From Apostichopus californicus (taxonomy: Eukaryota; Echinodermata; Holothuroidea; Aspidochirotida; Stichopodidae), in the NCBI GenBank assembly GCA_020650975.1, contig JAIPMN010002919.1, forward strand, positions 1 through 31,387: DNA of 31,387 bases, read 5' to 3'. Below are positions 19,912 to 30,591 of the stretch, piece after piece. A program made the position numbers and the translations under genes. The notes below the pieces were generated by a model. That model was given only the letters and a program-made list of their open reading frames with translations. It had not been told where the DNA came from and searched no databases. Within the stretch, counting starts at the first letter, position 1. Every line of letters starts with the position of its first letter.

Positions 19912-22900
19912 ATGGCTGATGAAAATAATCCCAGGTATTTTGTTGTTACAATGTTTGTTGGTGCAGTCCTACGTAGTAAGTCTGTCAATTTGATTAAGTA
20001 CGGTAGCTGGAGGAGGCGCTGGTGATACGGTCCCATGTAGGAACTGTGTTAGAACAAATTCTTTTCTTTTCTTGATGTTCATTGGCTGGTTGTTTTGCAT
20101 GCAAATGAAGCACTTTTCTTTTTTTCCCCGTAATACAGATCTATGGTAGCTCACTTTGTTCGTTCTTATTCCTCCCTTAAGCTGCGTTTCCATGCACGCG
20201 GGCGGGCGGGCGGAAAAATCGCTCATCGTTATTTTCAATGGAGCCGTTTCCATGCACGCGGGCGGGCTGGCGGGCTGGCTGGCGGGCGGGCGGGCGTTTT
20301 CTCGAATCGGTCATGGAGCGATTTTTTCCGCCCGCCCGCGTGTCCGCGTGGTATTTCGCAATCGATTTCCTGGGATTCCCCCGTTGTTAATAAACAAAAA
20401 TGTAGTAGAACTATGGTAATATGCATACAAAATAGCGCGTTCACTTTGTTGTTGTGCACACTGAGATATAGGCTACCTTATTGCTTGTAGTTGTATTATA
20501 TCGTGCACACACAGTAGACAGATTGTATTGCTTGCATTAAGGCCTATCACCAGCGATGGTTTCTTTTTGCCCGGCGATTACGTCGTCGATTAAGCAGAGC
20601 AAGTAGCAGTATTTCTTCATCAAGCAGATAAACTTGGCGACGTAAAGTAGGGAAGGACGACCATTGCGCCGATGTAGGCCTAGGCGACTGTGCTGCGAGT
20701 TAACTTTGGAAGAAATTATCACGTATTATACAACACCTAATTATATTCCGGCCATTTGATTGGTCAATTGCTCGTCGATTGCATGCAATATCCGCTCTAT
20801 TGCACGCTATGAAATAGAACCGTGCAATATACTTTTTGGATAGCACTTTTTTCAATGGTAAGAGAACAATCTGTTGCATGAGTGCATTTTACATCCAAAT
20901 ATATCCAAATTTGAAGGTGTTGTATAAAACAAATAATGAATGGTTTCCATTCGTGCAATAGTGCAAATATTTCATTCGTTGAAAGATGTAAATTGTTCCA
21001 TCTTTCAACTCATGAAATATTTGCACTATTGCACTCATAACCATTCATTATTTGTATACTCTCTGCCAGAGCGTTTACCCGCCCCCGCGTCCGCGTCCGC
21101 GTGCATGGAAATGGGTTCCCCGCGTAGCCCGCCCGTCCGCCCGCCCGCCCGCCCGCGTGCATGGAAACGCAGCTTTAAAGAGAAAGTTTGCAAAAGTTCT
21201 TTTATACTTTGCACATACAGTAAAATATGTCTTCAGACTCAAAATATGGGTAACATTTGCCAGTGTGGTAACTGTGGCTGCGTTGGGCAAACATTTGATG
21301 ACATTGGTGTGCGATTGCTTGTTAATACTGCATTGTCTGACCAATTTCAATACGTCTAAATTCTAAAATTGCCAAAATTTTGCTAAATTATCATTCCATA
21401 CAACCCTGTCTTGAGTCCAGCTTCAGTTTGTTGATTCAACTACAGTACAGTAGTTCCCCACAGTTACACCAGGAACCAAACAATTTGCAGAAAACAAAAA
21501 GTGTTTTTCTGTATCCTATCCTACTGTATGCATCCATGGTAACAGAAAATACGCAAAGTACTGTAACATGAAGCGGTGTATGAAATTCAATTATTTGTGA
21601 TTAGATATATGCAACACTTTTAACTTGTTTATATGTATTTGGTACCTCCGTTGGTATCAAAATGCAGTACAGTTTGTCAGATTTCGTTTGCAAAAATGGT
21701 TCATTGTGCTCACTGAAGCTGTTTGATGGTTTCACAAGTCATGTGTCGTAGAGTTTTTGAAGCTTTAGAATGTTCTGTGAACATTTTCAACATCCACTTT
21801 ATTCCTTTTGTTTTGAAAGTCAGAAACTGACATGAAGCATTATGTGGTATTTTTTTCTTGCAAAGGATTTTGGGTAACTGTTGCTATGTCTATCCCATGC
21901 TTTTGTGCAGCCAATCCTGTTGTGAATTACTGTGAATGTTAGTTAATGCATACAGGATAAATAAACCTGTCTCTATTTAGTGTTTTATTTTTGTACTGTG
22001 GAGTAACTTTTTATTAAGTACACCCATAGTTTTGGGTCAGAACTGATGCATTTTCTTTTAGTATATCTCTGACCTACTATATCATTTTATCCAGACATTT
22101 TGATAAAAAAGATGAATTATTATCATATTCTTCTTCTTTCAACTTTATTGCTTTAGCCCTAGCCCTTATCAATTGCTTGATAAAGAGGCATGAAATGGAT
22201 CTTGAGGGCCTTGGTGAAACCCCTTACCCCCTGGCCACAATACTTAAAGGATATATGTACCTATTCCCATTACACGGGAGTATTGCATCATGGTCAAAGA
22301 AAAGATAAAAAAAAACAGTCCTACATGTCCATTGTCCATCTATTATATTGAAATATCCTATCACAGCAAGTTGCAACCCCATGGCCTCTATAAGAACATC
22401 CAAAGTAGACATATATGTAATATTGAATGTGTCTCCAACTTGGTGAATCCTCACGACTGGGCATGGAAGAGATATACAAGTATAGGAACTCTCATTGTTC
22501 AATGTGATTATAGTTGCCTGCAATCATGGATACTCCCATCTCTATACTGTACAGTACTTAAACTGAACTGATTTTAGAAAGTGAGTCAAAACCGATGACT
22601 ATCAATGTACTGTAGGTATGATCTATCAGGTTGCGATAAATGCCATCAGTTGAAATTGAGAATAACATTGTATGACATTTTCCTTAGATATTGTCAAACC
22701 ATGGAGGCTACCCCTGGTACATGGTAAGTGAATTAACCGTTCGAAGGCAATATTGTGATACAGTGCATTTAGTGATGATTGTGCTCTTGAGATTGAAATT
22801 GTAGCCCTACGTATTTTAGAAGCACTGTTGTCTGTAACCTCCCCACGTGTGGCAGAATCATTCCTTGCTGTTTCAAGAGGCAATACTTAAAACATTTCAA

Positions 22901-25900
22901 ATTAATCCAATTTTTGTTTTGTCACAATTTTTGTTCCAGTAGTGTCAAGATATCCCCTGGTGCAGTGGTTTGCGTTGAGGCCGAAATTCGAGGAGACGTA
23001 ACGATCGGTAAGATCCGTACATTCCTCTTTGGTGTTGCATTAAAGCTTCCTAATTTATATTCAATGTTTTTTTTTTATGATCATGGTCAGTTTAAACACA
23101 ATACAAGGCTTTCAAGTGATATGGTCATTTACATGAGCAACTAAATCCTGGCTTTGAAGGACAACAAAACTTCATAAGGTTCCTAGTCATGTTCTACAGT
23201 ACCACATATATGCAGAAGATGTTTGGGTGCCGGAATGGGGGAGGGGGAAGCGAGTGGGTGGAGAGAGAGAAGGCAAGGTGTTTAGAACAACTGCCATTGG
23301 CCCTAACCTAAGTATGTCATTCCATCCTACAGTATATGGTTTTTGTGTTTTCTTGCTTGTCTAAATGACTATCAAAGTTGTCACCAACTCACCATTTATA
23401 TCCATGTCATAGTTGCATTTGTGTTACTTTCTTTTCGGTATCCTTGTTTTCAGGTGCTCGAACTGTCGTTCATCCCAGGGCTTGCATCATCGCTGAGTCT
23501 GGACCAATAGTGATTGGGGAGAGTAATTTAATAGAGGAACAGGTCCTGATCATAAACAAGTAAGTGGATTTATCTTTCTTAGGTGAAATCCATCTACAGC
23601 TGTAAGATAATCTGATAAGCTGAATTTGGAACTGAATACAGTATTTTGCAGTGGTTCTTCTAAAATAAAGTGGTTTTCAATTTGACAATCCAACAAAGCT
23701 ACTGTAGCAAGCAAAAAGTGACAGCTACATGTACAAATCACGGTAGGGCCCACATAAGGAAACAACTAGCAAAAGTAGATTGATAAAGCACCAAAAATAT
23801 TTCTGAGATGACACAAAGTTATATAAATCAAATCAAAGTTCCCACTGCAAGATTTGTGCCCAGTCCATTAAGGATTATATTGGTGATTTATTATGAGCAA
23901 AGCATGACTTTCACAATATAGAAATATATAAAAATATTTCCCTTGAAGATCATTTTCTCAACAGAACAAAGTTATCATAGCAAATCAAACTCCCACCTCA
24001 AGTTTTGTGTTCTGTCCATTAGCAATCATTGGTTATTTTTTTTTTTTTTTTTTATGAGCAAAGGGGTGAATTTCAAAATATCCAATTATTAAAATATTAC
24101 TTTTGAGAAAATCATTATCTACTCATCTTCATAACAAAGGCTAGTGAGTTTTCAATTTTTCCTTTGTTTGTAGGAAACCAGACAATGCTCCCGCTGACAG
24201 CAAACCAGAGACTCTGACCATCGGATCCAATAATGTCTTTGAAGTTGGTTGTCGTATCCTTTCATTTGCAGCGATGTAAAAAAAATGTCATTTTTAGTAC
24301 ATTGGGTTTCAGAATTTCAACATTTTCTACCAAAGAGTTCCATATTCACACATGACTGGATAACTCTTAATTAATCTAACTATCCATGGTATTCAAAACC
24401 TTTTTTTGTTTTGTTTTGTGTCCCCAATTTATCACGTTGATCATCTTGGCGATCCCTACAGTAGTGGATATTGAGACTTCGGGAAGGGATCAGTGTAGTG
24501 GACATATCCACTCCCCTTTGAGAAATTATTATTTGATCAAGGAATGCTCATTTGCAAAATGGTGTTGTATTTTGCAACTTTTGAAGTCATTTATAGTTCA
24601 AGATTTTTCCACTTTTCCTCCCTAATTTTTTGGCGACCCTCGTTAATGTTTTTGCGATCTAACAAGGCTTGCATCAAAATTAATTAGAAAGTCATCCATG
24701 AAGAAAACTTCCTTGTTTGAAATTTTGTTTGAAATTTGAAATTTTGTTTGAAATTTTGTTTGATTGTTTGAAAATTTCCTTAACAGTTCTTTTCCAGGCT
24801 GTGAGTCGTTGAAGATTGGGGATCACAATGTGGTTGAAGCTAAAGGTATGTAATGTTGAAACTACCAATTGGGGGCAAGAAATTAATCTCAAGGGCGACA
24901 GTGTAATTCTGTACCAATTCTGCAGGTTGCAACACATACATCTGTAGTTACTCTTGTGAAAATTAAATAAATAAAGATTGCATTATATGGGAAATAACAT
25001 AATAGAAATAATTTGTACATGCATGTAATATCCTAGACAATGGGATAATTACTTCCCTACAGTATGCTATTAACTTCTGCAGGCCACATTCATAGAGGTT
25101 TGAAACACTTGTAAGGCACAGAAAATTTTGCATGCAGGCTGTTGTTAAATTGATTTCTACCAGCAAACTGTTTGTAATGGTCAAAACACACCCATTTCTA
25201 CCAGCAAGCTGTTTGTTTTGATCAAAACATCCATTTCCACCAGCAAGCTGTTTGTTATGATTAAAACATCCATAGCCTCCAGCAAGCTATTTGTAATGGT
25301 CAAAACACATCTATTACCACCAGCAAGCTGTTTGTAATGGTCAATATTTCTTTATCTACTGTTTAGTCATTGTAAAACGAACATATGCCGCTGATTCTTG
25401 GCTTGAAATGTTCACAAAGCAATGGTGAACAATGAAAAGGTAGTTGCCTACGTTGAGATAATGGGGTGTTTTTTTTTATATTTATTTTTCACCGTCAACA
25501 CTCGGTAAATATCACAAGGTCACAAAGGCCATTTATTTTCTCTTTGCCGGTAATTTTAAAGCCTGCTTTATATCAAACATAAGAGAGCTGAACATGCATT
25601 AAGTTAGAAATCTACCCAGTAGCCTTGACACAATATTGCAGAATGCAATTAATCACTTCCCACACGACATAAACTTTTTTTAAAAATATTTAGGGGGCTC
25701 CTTGCTGATATTATCACAAATCCTTGACTTTTATTTCAGTGAGCAATTTGTCATTGAAATGGAATGAATGTCATATTGTTGCTACCGAAGTTTTACCGGA
25801 ATGGAATGCTATTAGGCAGTCAGGTTGAATGGAATCAATTCAATTCATACGATGATGTCAGCAGAATGTGTCTACTAATTTCAGTAACACATAGAAACAA

Positions 25901-27247
25901 TTCGCTGTAAACCGTTTGACCTGAGAGTTTTATGTCAGTCAATTGTCAAATTGAGAATGATTTTCCTAAACTTGCTAAAACAATTTAAAATATCACTTGA
26001 TTTGGGGGGAAAAAATCCAGTTTAGCCTAGCCAAATTGGTACAATGGGGAAAATTTCCCTTGTCACTTACAGTTGAGGTTACCCTACAGTTACTAACAGT
26101 TTACCCTTATAGTTATCCTATTTACAGTAACTTACAGTTACCCTACAGTTACAATACATTTTACCCTTACAGTAATACTGCAAATTTTGGGTTCTGGGTA
26201 AAAATTAATTTGGGAGTAAGTATTGACATTTATAGTTTTGCTTGATAAGTTAACCAAGTTATCCCGATACTTTCTATCAGCTGCTGTTGGACGTGACACA
26301 GAATTAACCCGAGGTTGTGTGATCGGTGCTTTCTGTGAGGTCACAGGTCATGAGGCTTTAGCAGACAACACGATCATCTACGGAGATAAATATGATCAGA
26401 GGCGACAGTATGAAAAACCTCCAGTAAGTGTATTTTGGTAATCTTTTTAAAAAAAATTTTTTATTATTATTACAATTCAATCATTAATTTGATGGTAAAT
26501 TCTAGTTAAAGTGCAATAAATCAGAGTTTACTTCCTAACTTTTATGGATTACTTTTACACGTATTATTTTCATGGAATGACGTGTGCAAATCCGGGCCGA
26601 ATGGACTTTAGTTGTTCTTCAATATCAAAGTAGTGTCTGAAATTATATTCTTGTGATTTATTATTTTGTGGAATCTCAAGAAATGAAAATAGTTGAAGGG
26701 CAACATTTAAAAAATAAACATTTCAATTCTTTCGTTATTATATACTAGCCAATCACAGCCCCCGATTCGGTTGTTTGCTGGTTCACAATGACAAGAAATT
26801 CACAAATAAAACTTTAGCAATATCAATAATAAGGTCTTACAAGAGAGACATGCACTATGTAGTGAAAATAAACACATTTTATATCAGAACCATAAGGTGT
26901 GGATTCTTCCTTTGAAAGATGTTTTGTTCGCTAGGAGACAGATTGTGTTAGTCCTTGAAGTCGTAGATGTAGTGTTTTCCAGCTAAAGTAAGAGTGATTC
27001 TTGTAACAAAAGTCAAGACTGAACTTTACAATTAAATATTGACTTAAACCAGATTGACATCGGAGGCCTTCGAATCTCTCTGCGGCTTTTATCGTATCTG
27101 TAACTCGTCCATAAGCTGTCGATGTTATCGAGTCTTTGATTCTCGTCTTTTCACTTGTAGGATCAAACTCTTCAACTGGATTTTCTCATGAAGATTTTAC
27201 CAAACTATCACAGACTCAAGAAATCTACCAAGACTGGAGATAGATGA
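19912..27247 (+). CDS. DCTN6: Dynactin subunit 6 (p27), complete, seven exons
   Basis: Pointed-end subunit of dynactin, which pairs with p25 (DCTN5) and helps dynein reach cargo and kinetochores. Exons: 19912-19934, 22940-23007, 23454-23559, 24174-24253, 24798-24845, 26281-26423, 27161-27247 (555 nt, 184 aa; human is 190). Phases agree at every junction. The start gives [18 protein letters not shown] against human MAEKTQKSVKIAPGAVV. Residues about 10-150 form left-handed beta-helix hexapeptide turns ([24 protein letters not shown]...). The C-terminal helix [18 protein letters not shown] matches human closely. The exon 4 donor is weak: C|GTATCC at 24253/24254. I chose it over GTTGTC and GTCGTA because it gives [12 protein letters not shown], the same length as human VGCYSQAMKMGD. 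Intron 1 (3005 bp) carries the transposon described below. The short tail ends KKSTKTGDR. Confidence 0.94.
20199..20341. repeat. GC-rich inverted repeat at the left end of the transposon
   Basis: GCGGGCGGGCGGAAAAATCGCTCAT (about 20199-20224) faces ATGGAGCGATTTTTTCCGCCCGCCCGC (about 20312-20339). A hairpin with about 25-bp arms can form, enclosing the second TIR copy and a (GGCGGGCT)n stretch. Confidence 0.75.
20547..20660 (-). pseudogene. Harbinger transposase N-terminal fragment
   Basis: The minus strand reads [20 protein letters not shown], then [12 protein letters not shown], then a stop at 20547-20549. A Leu-rich helix followed by an Arg-rich run and a Trp is typical of the start of PIF/Harbinger transposases (pattern LLALLxxRRRRRRR..(F/Y/W)WVRP). 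There is no in-frame ATG nearby, and the catalytic DDE domain is absent from the element. The family call rests on this motif together with the TTA flanks; it was not aligned. Confidence 0.5.
20726..20927. mobile_element. MITE-like unit nested in the transposon
   Basis: TTATACAACACCT at 20726-20738 is the exact inverse of AGGTGTTGTATAA at 20915-20927. The 202-bp core includes GATTGGTCAATTGC and several TGCAATA / TATTGCA words. No clean flanking duplication is visible, partly because another palindrome starts right at its right end. Confidence 0.5.
20922..21057. repeat. Long imperfect palindrome adjoining the nested unit
   Basis: The arms (about 20922-20990 and about 20997-21057) share ATAATGAATGG, GTGCAATAGTGCAAATATTTCA and TTGAAAGATG in inverse order around a loop of only about 6-10 bp. 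The left end overlaps the right terminus of the 20726-20927 unit. Confidence 0.75.
21178..22939. other. Rest of DCTN6 intron 1
   Basis: AT-rich intronic DNA between the transposon and exon 2, ending in TTTTTGTTCCAG. Short open frames on both strands (for example about 22224-22571) have no splice context or recognisable motif. Confidence 0.6.
23813..24120. repeat. Two-copy duplication, about 153-bp period, in DCTN6 intron 3
   Basis: ACAAAGTTAT at 23813 and again at 23966 begin two diverged copies. Both continue with AAATCAAA, TCCCAC, TTTTGTG-like, GTCCATTA and TTATGAGCAAAG in the same order. The second copy has gained a run of about 19 T. Confidence 0.75.
24714..24776. repeat. GAAATTTTGTTT tandem repeat before DCTN6 exon 5
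   Basis: Four to five imperfect units of GAAATTTTGTTT lie just upstream of the exon 5 acceptor, close to where the branch point should be. Confidence 0.8.
25155..25345. repeat. Minisatellite of 39-41-bp units in DCTN6 intron 5
   Basis: CCAGCAAxCTxTTTGT starts at 25160, 25201, 25240, 25279 and 25320, giving spacings of 41, 39, 39 and 41 bp. The consensus continues with AATGGTCAAAACA and C-rich CCATTTCTA. The fifth unit is partial. Confidence 0.9.
26063..26180. repeat. TTACCCTACAG-type short repeats before DCTN6 exon 6
   Basis: About eight irregular units resembling TTACCCTACAG / TTACAGTTA. The words look telomere-like only in part; the spacing is irregular, so this is local simple-sequence DNA. 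Confidence 0.6.
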
Positions 27248-27651
27248 GAAATGATGTGACCATTTCCAGGATGACCTTGCATCTGCCAGGATGTTGCATA
27301 GTTTATTATTTGCACTTGGTGTCATGGGAAGTGAACAACACTGCAGCTAGCAGTAACCAAAACGACGCATAGGTCTGGAATAGATTAGTTGCGCAGGTTT
27401 CATAAGCCAGCATCGCCAAGTCCATCAACTCACAGGTTGTAGATGAATTTAGATCACTGGCCTTATCCTCTGTGATGGAAGCCTCGCATACTGTCTGTTT
27501 ATAGGTGGCATACTCTCTATGGTGTTGTTTCCTGTTTTCATTCTCTGGAACGACCGTAAGCAAGAGAAGATCATTGGCAGACTTCTAGTACGATTTATTC
27601 TGATATTGAAGAGATTAATTCTATCCTTACTCAAAAGGGGTTTATGGAAAG

Positions 27652-27690
27652 AATAAAAAATACTTTGCCCCAGGGAATGGTTGTTTGTTC
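27652..27690 (+). terminator. Probable DCTN6 polyadenylation site
   Basis: AATAAA at 27652-27657 lies 405 nt after the DCTN6 stop. It is followed about 20 bp later by a GT-rich stretch (GGTTGTTTGTTCT), as expected for a cleavage/polyadenylation site. Confidence 0.6.
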
Positions 27691-28767
27691 TAATCTCTTC
27701 AGGGGCCCACGTCTGTTCCTTGGCCTTGGGGCTTCCAAGTAAATCCTTACACTTAGGTTGCTGCCTGCCATCCATCCTCCCCTTTAGACTTCCTTAGGTA
27801 ATAACTGATGTGAAACATGCTACCTCATCAGCCATCCAAGTAGACTACCACACAAAAGACAGAAAATGCAAACCATTGCACCAGTGAGAAATCAGGTGAA
27901 TTTTGTGGGTAGTGCATTGTAGAATTGAATCATAGTAGTAGTGAATAATCCAACCAGCTGCTCTAAGCCACTTTGTAACCCTACTAAAACTCTGCTCAAG
28001 CGTATCTGGATTCGATCACTGAAAACTAGCCTCTCTCCTCAATGGTCGACAGCATCTCTCCTCATGTAAACTCTTCTGGTTAGCAGCAACAGAGCGAAAT
28101 TCAGTGTGGTGGCGCATGACTTAGGCCTCGAAAAACGACACTTCTTTTGAAACCATCTGTCCAAAGGCACATTCTTTGTTTTTTCGCTTCGGAATAATAA
28201 AGAAGAAAAAAACAACATTTTAATCAAGCTAACCTAAGACCTTTCTCTAACCTCATCATTTCTTCAAATTGTTTTAATCAAGATAATAATGTGATTTCTG
28301 AAATCATATCATTGTCACAAATCGAGTTTGCCCTTTGTCAGACTCCAAGGTAGTATTGTTTGTTGAATATACCATGAGTTGCTTTTAGAACACGTATTGT
28401 CTGTCCTCGTTTTCAAACATTTTAATTTTTTTTTTTTTTTTCTTTCTTTTGTGATTTCTGAAAGACCTGTTGTCCTCGAATCTACTCTATATATCTGAAG
28501 ATCACATCGATAAATTAAGATGCTCAAACTACACAGAGAATTGACCAGCTAGAGGCAAGATTTGAGAGATTTAGCTGGATACAAGACAAAAATTGAAATG
28601 GCTTTCCTTTCTCTTGATTTACTTTCGAAAATCGTCAATTTGTGTCGTCCCAGAAACTTAGCAATAGTTATCAATATGTTCAGGGAATTACTTCCCTGAG
28701 TGTGATATTTGTTGCTGCCGGTCACTGCCAGGCAGAGCTGCTAACTAAAGACAGTTTTTCTGCATCA

Positions 28768-28796
28768 GGGGGTTGGGGGGGGGGGGTTGGGGGTGG
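28768..28796 (+). repeat. G-run capable of quadruplex formation
   Basis: Five Gs, TT, a run of about 12 Gs, TT, five Gs, T, GG. This satisfies four or more G-tracts with loops of 1-2 nt. It may also be a site of assembly uncertainty, because long G homopolymers are hard to sequence. Confidence 0.6.
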
Positions 28797-30567
28797 TCTA
28801 TTTAAATCATTGTTTCTTTGCATTGCTACACAAGTTATTGATGTTAGATATTAACGTTTTACGTTATGTTATTAGTGGTGACGTATGCAATAAAACAAGT
28901 TAATGTTACATTACTCATATGCAGATTATTTTCTTGATTTCCTGGTATGTATTTTTATTATTTTTTATAGTTTTGTGTTTCAAACAACTATTTTATTCTT
29001 TTGAAGACGATTGATCCGTTCGAGTTTCAACAGAATGAATGTCTTAGTCAGGTGGTTTTGTGTAGCAAAATGGATTTACCAAAACCTGCACAGGTTGAAA
29101 GGGTGCAAAACTTTATGTCGAGACCAAGGTCCCTCAGACTGTTAATACGGCCGTGTAATTTTATGATTTTTCGTTCTTAATAAATTATATCATAATTCCT
29201 AGTGTGATGTTTAATTCACTCATTGTACATATGTCCATGAGCAGTACTGATGTAGGTATGGAAAATGAGTTGCACAGTAACTGTATTCGTAAGTCCAGAA
29301 CGTGAAATGCACCGAATAGTTAAATAAGCTTCATTCTCATGTATTTCAGAATTAATTTCAGTAGGAAGGAGAGTTGATTGGCTAGTGGATTTGACACGGT
29401 TCATTATCATGAGAGGGGGAGAGAGGGTGGGGGGGGGGTGGATGAGTGGGACAGAGCCGTGGATTCCCTGAAACCGCCGCAGTTAAGTTATACCGTAATG
29501 ATGCATGCAAGCGGGGTTCAACTTTGGTGGGGGTGGGGAGGGGTGGCACAAACTTTGAGGGGCAGTGGAACACTTTGATTTGAAGGGGGCATACCACAAA
29601 ATCACATCAACACTACCTGAAAAAAAAGATAGGTTTCTCTGTGCATTCTGTACTGCAAATTTCAGTTTTTGAATATTTTTCAACAAAAATAAGTTATAAC
29701 ATTTTCTTTTGAACTTCTCAAGAAAATGGCCTTCTTTTTAAATAACAGAAGGCAACTTCTTCTTCTTAATTGTACAAAGGGAAAATAACAGAAAGAGGAA
29801 CTTGGGCCCCCTGTGCCTCCCCTTGAGTTGCGTCCTCCACCCCCTCATGGTAACTGTTATTTCGCAACGTACAAAACATTAGCAACGACTTTTGAAAGTG
29901 AGAAGTTATTCAGCTGTATTGGTTTAGCAAACCTTTTTTTTTCTTCTCTCAACCCACGGCGTTTTAAAAATTAACAGACTTTTGCTTTTTTTTATGATAC
30001 CGCAATATCTGTTCTGTTGAAAATCTTTTCATCGGCGTATGCGTGGTTACCTAAAAACCAAGTTATTCGCATTTGACTAATATTGGATGCCGACTCTGGA
30101 GCATATACAGTATATACATAATTAACTTGAAACTACAGTTGTAGCAGTCTTAAAAAAATTCGGGTGACATTTGCAATTCCTTTCAAACTTTAAAATGATG
30201 TGTAGGTGTCTTTGAGTAGGTGGGATCCTTATCAGCTCTGCATATTTCAAGTTTGGAAGAAAAAAGGAGGTTGCAATGCCTGCTTGCCATGGCAGATGTT
30301 GGACATGCATGGGTCTTCTTTTCTAAGCACCTTAGCTTAAAGAGAAAGTATGTGCAGTAAATCTGATCTCATATGTATGCCAAGTACCAATCTAAATTAG
30401 CCTTCAAGTGAATATTGACTTTCAATCGACAATTTTGTTTTACGTTGTAAGTAAAAATGCCGGTAGATGCAACAACATTGCAAATTTACTTTACTTAAGC
30501 GTGTGGCAACAGGTGGCCGGGGAGCGATTTTTTTTCCTAAGCAGGTTTGCAATTACGGAGTTTTCAG

Positions 30568-30591
30568 CCAATCAGATTGCTCGTGACGTCA
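30568..30591. promoter_or_regulatory. CCAAT box next to a perfect cAMP response element
   Basis: CCAATCAG (from 30568) is followed 11 bp later by the palindrome TGACGTCA (30584-30591). This is a classical promoter combination, but no gene is seen next to it. A looser partner (TGACGTAA ... CCAATCA) occurs at about 31092-31119, so it could be part of a repeat. Confidence 0.35.

Larger units (their letters stand above)
20177..21177. mobile_element. PIF/Harbinger-like DNA transposon relic in DCTN6 intron 1
   Basis: The element spans 20180-21174 (995 bp). Its ends are AGCTGCGTTTCCATGCACGC (20180) and the inverted copy ending GCATGGAAACGCAGCT (21174), both running inward into (GCGGGCG)n / (CGCCCGC)n. 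TTA flanks both sides (20177-20179, 21175-21177), which fits the 3-bp TWA target duplication of PIF/Harbinger. Each end carries a second, inner copy of the CGTTTCCATGCACGCGG unit (left about 20245; right, inverted, about 21090-21108). A transposase-like N-terminus lies inside on the minus strand. It is non-autonomous, with too little coding DNA left, and is invaded or extended by foldback sequences at 20726-21057. Confidence 0.7.

Noticed and set aside
26063-26180. Interstitial telomere-like array
   Set aside because: TTACCC words are irregularly spaced and mixed with TACAGTTA; there is no run of TTAGGG/CCCTAA units.
27306-27775. Two overlapping minus-strand frames of 85 and 108 codons behind DCTN6
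   Set aside because: They overlap each other in different frames, lie partly in the DCTN6 3' UTR and show no family motif.
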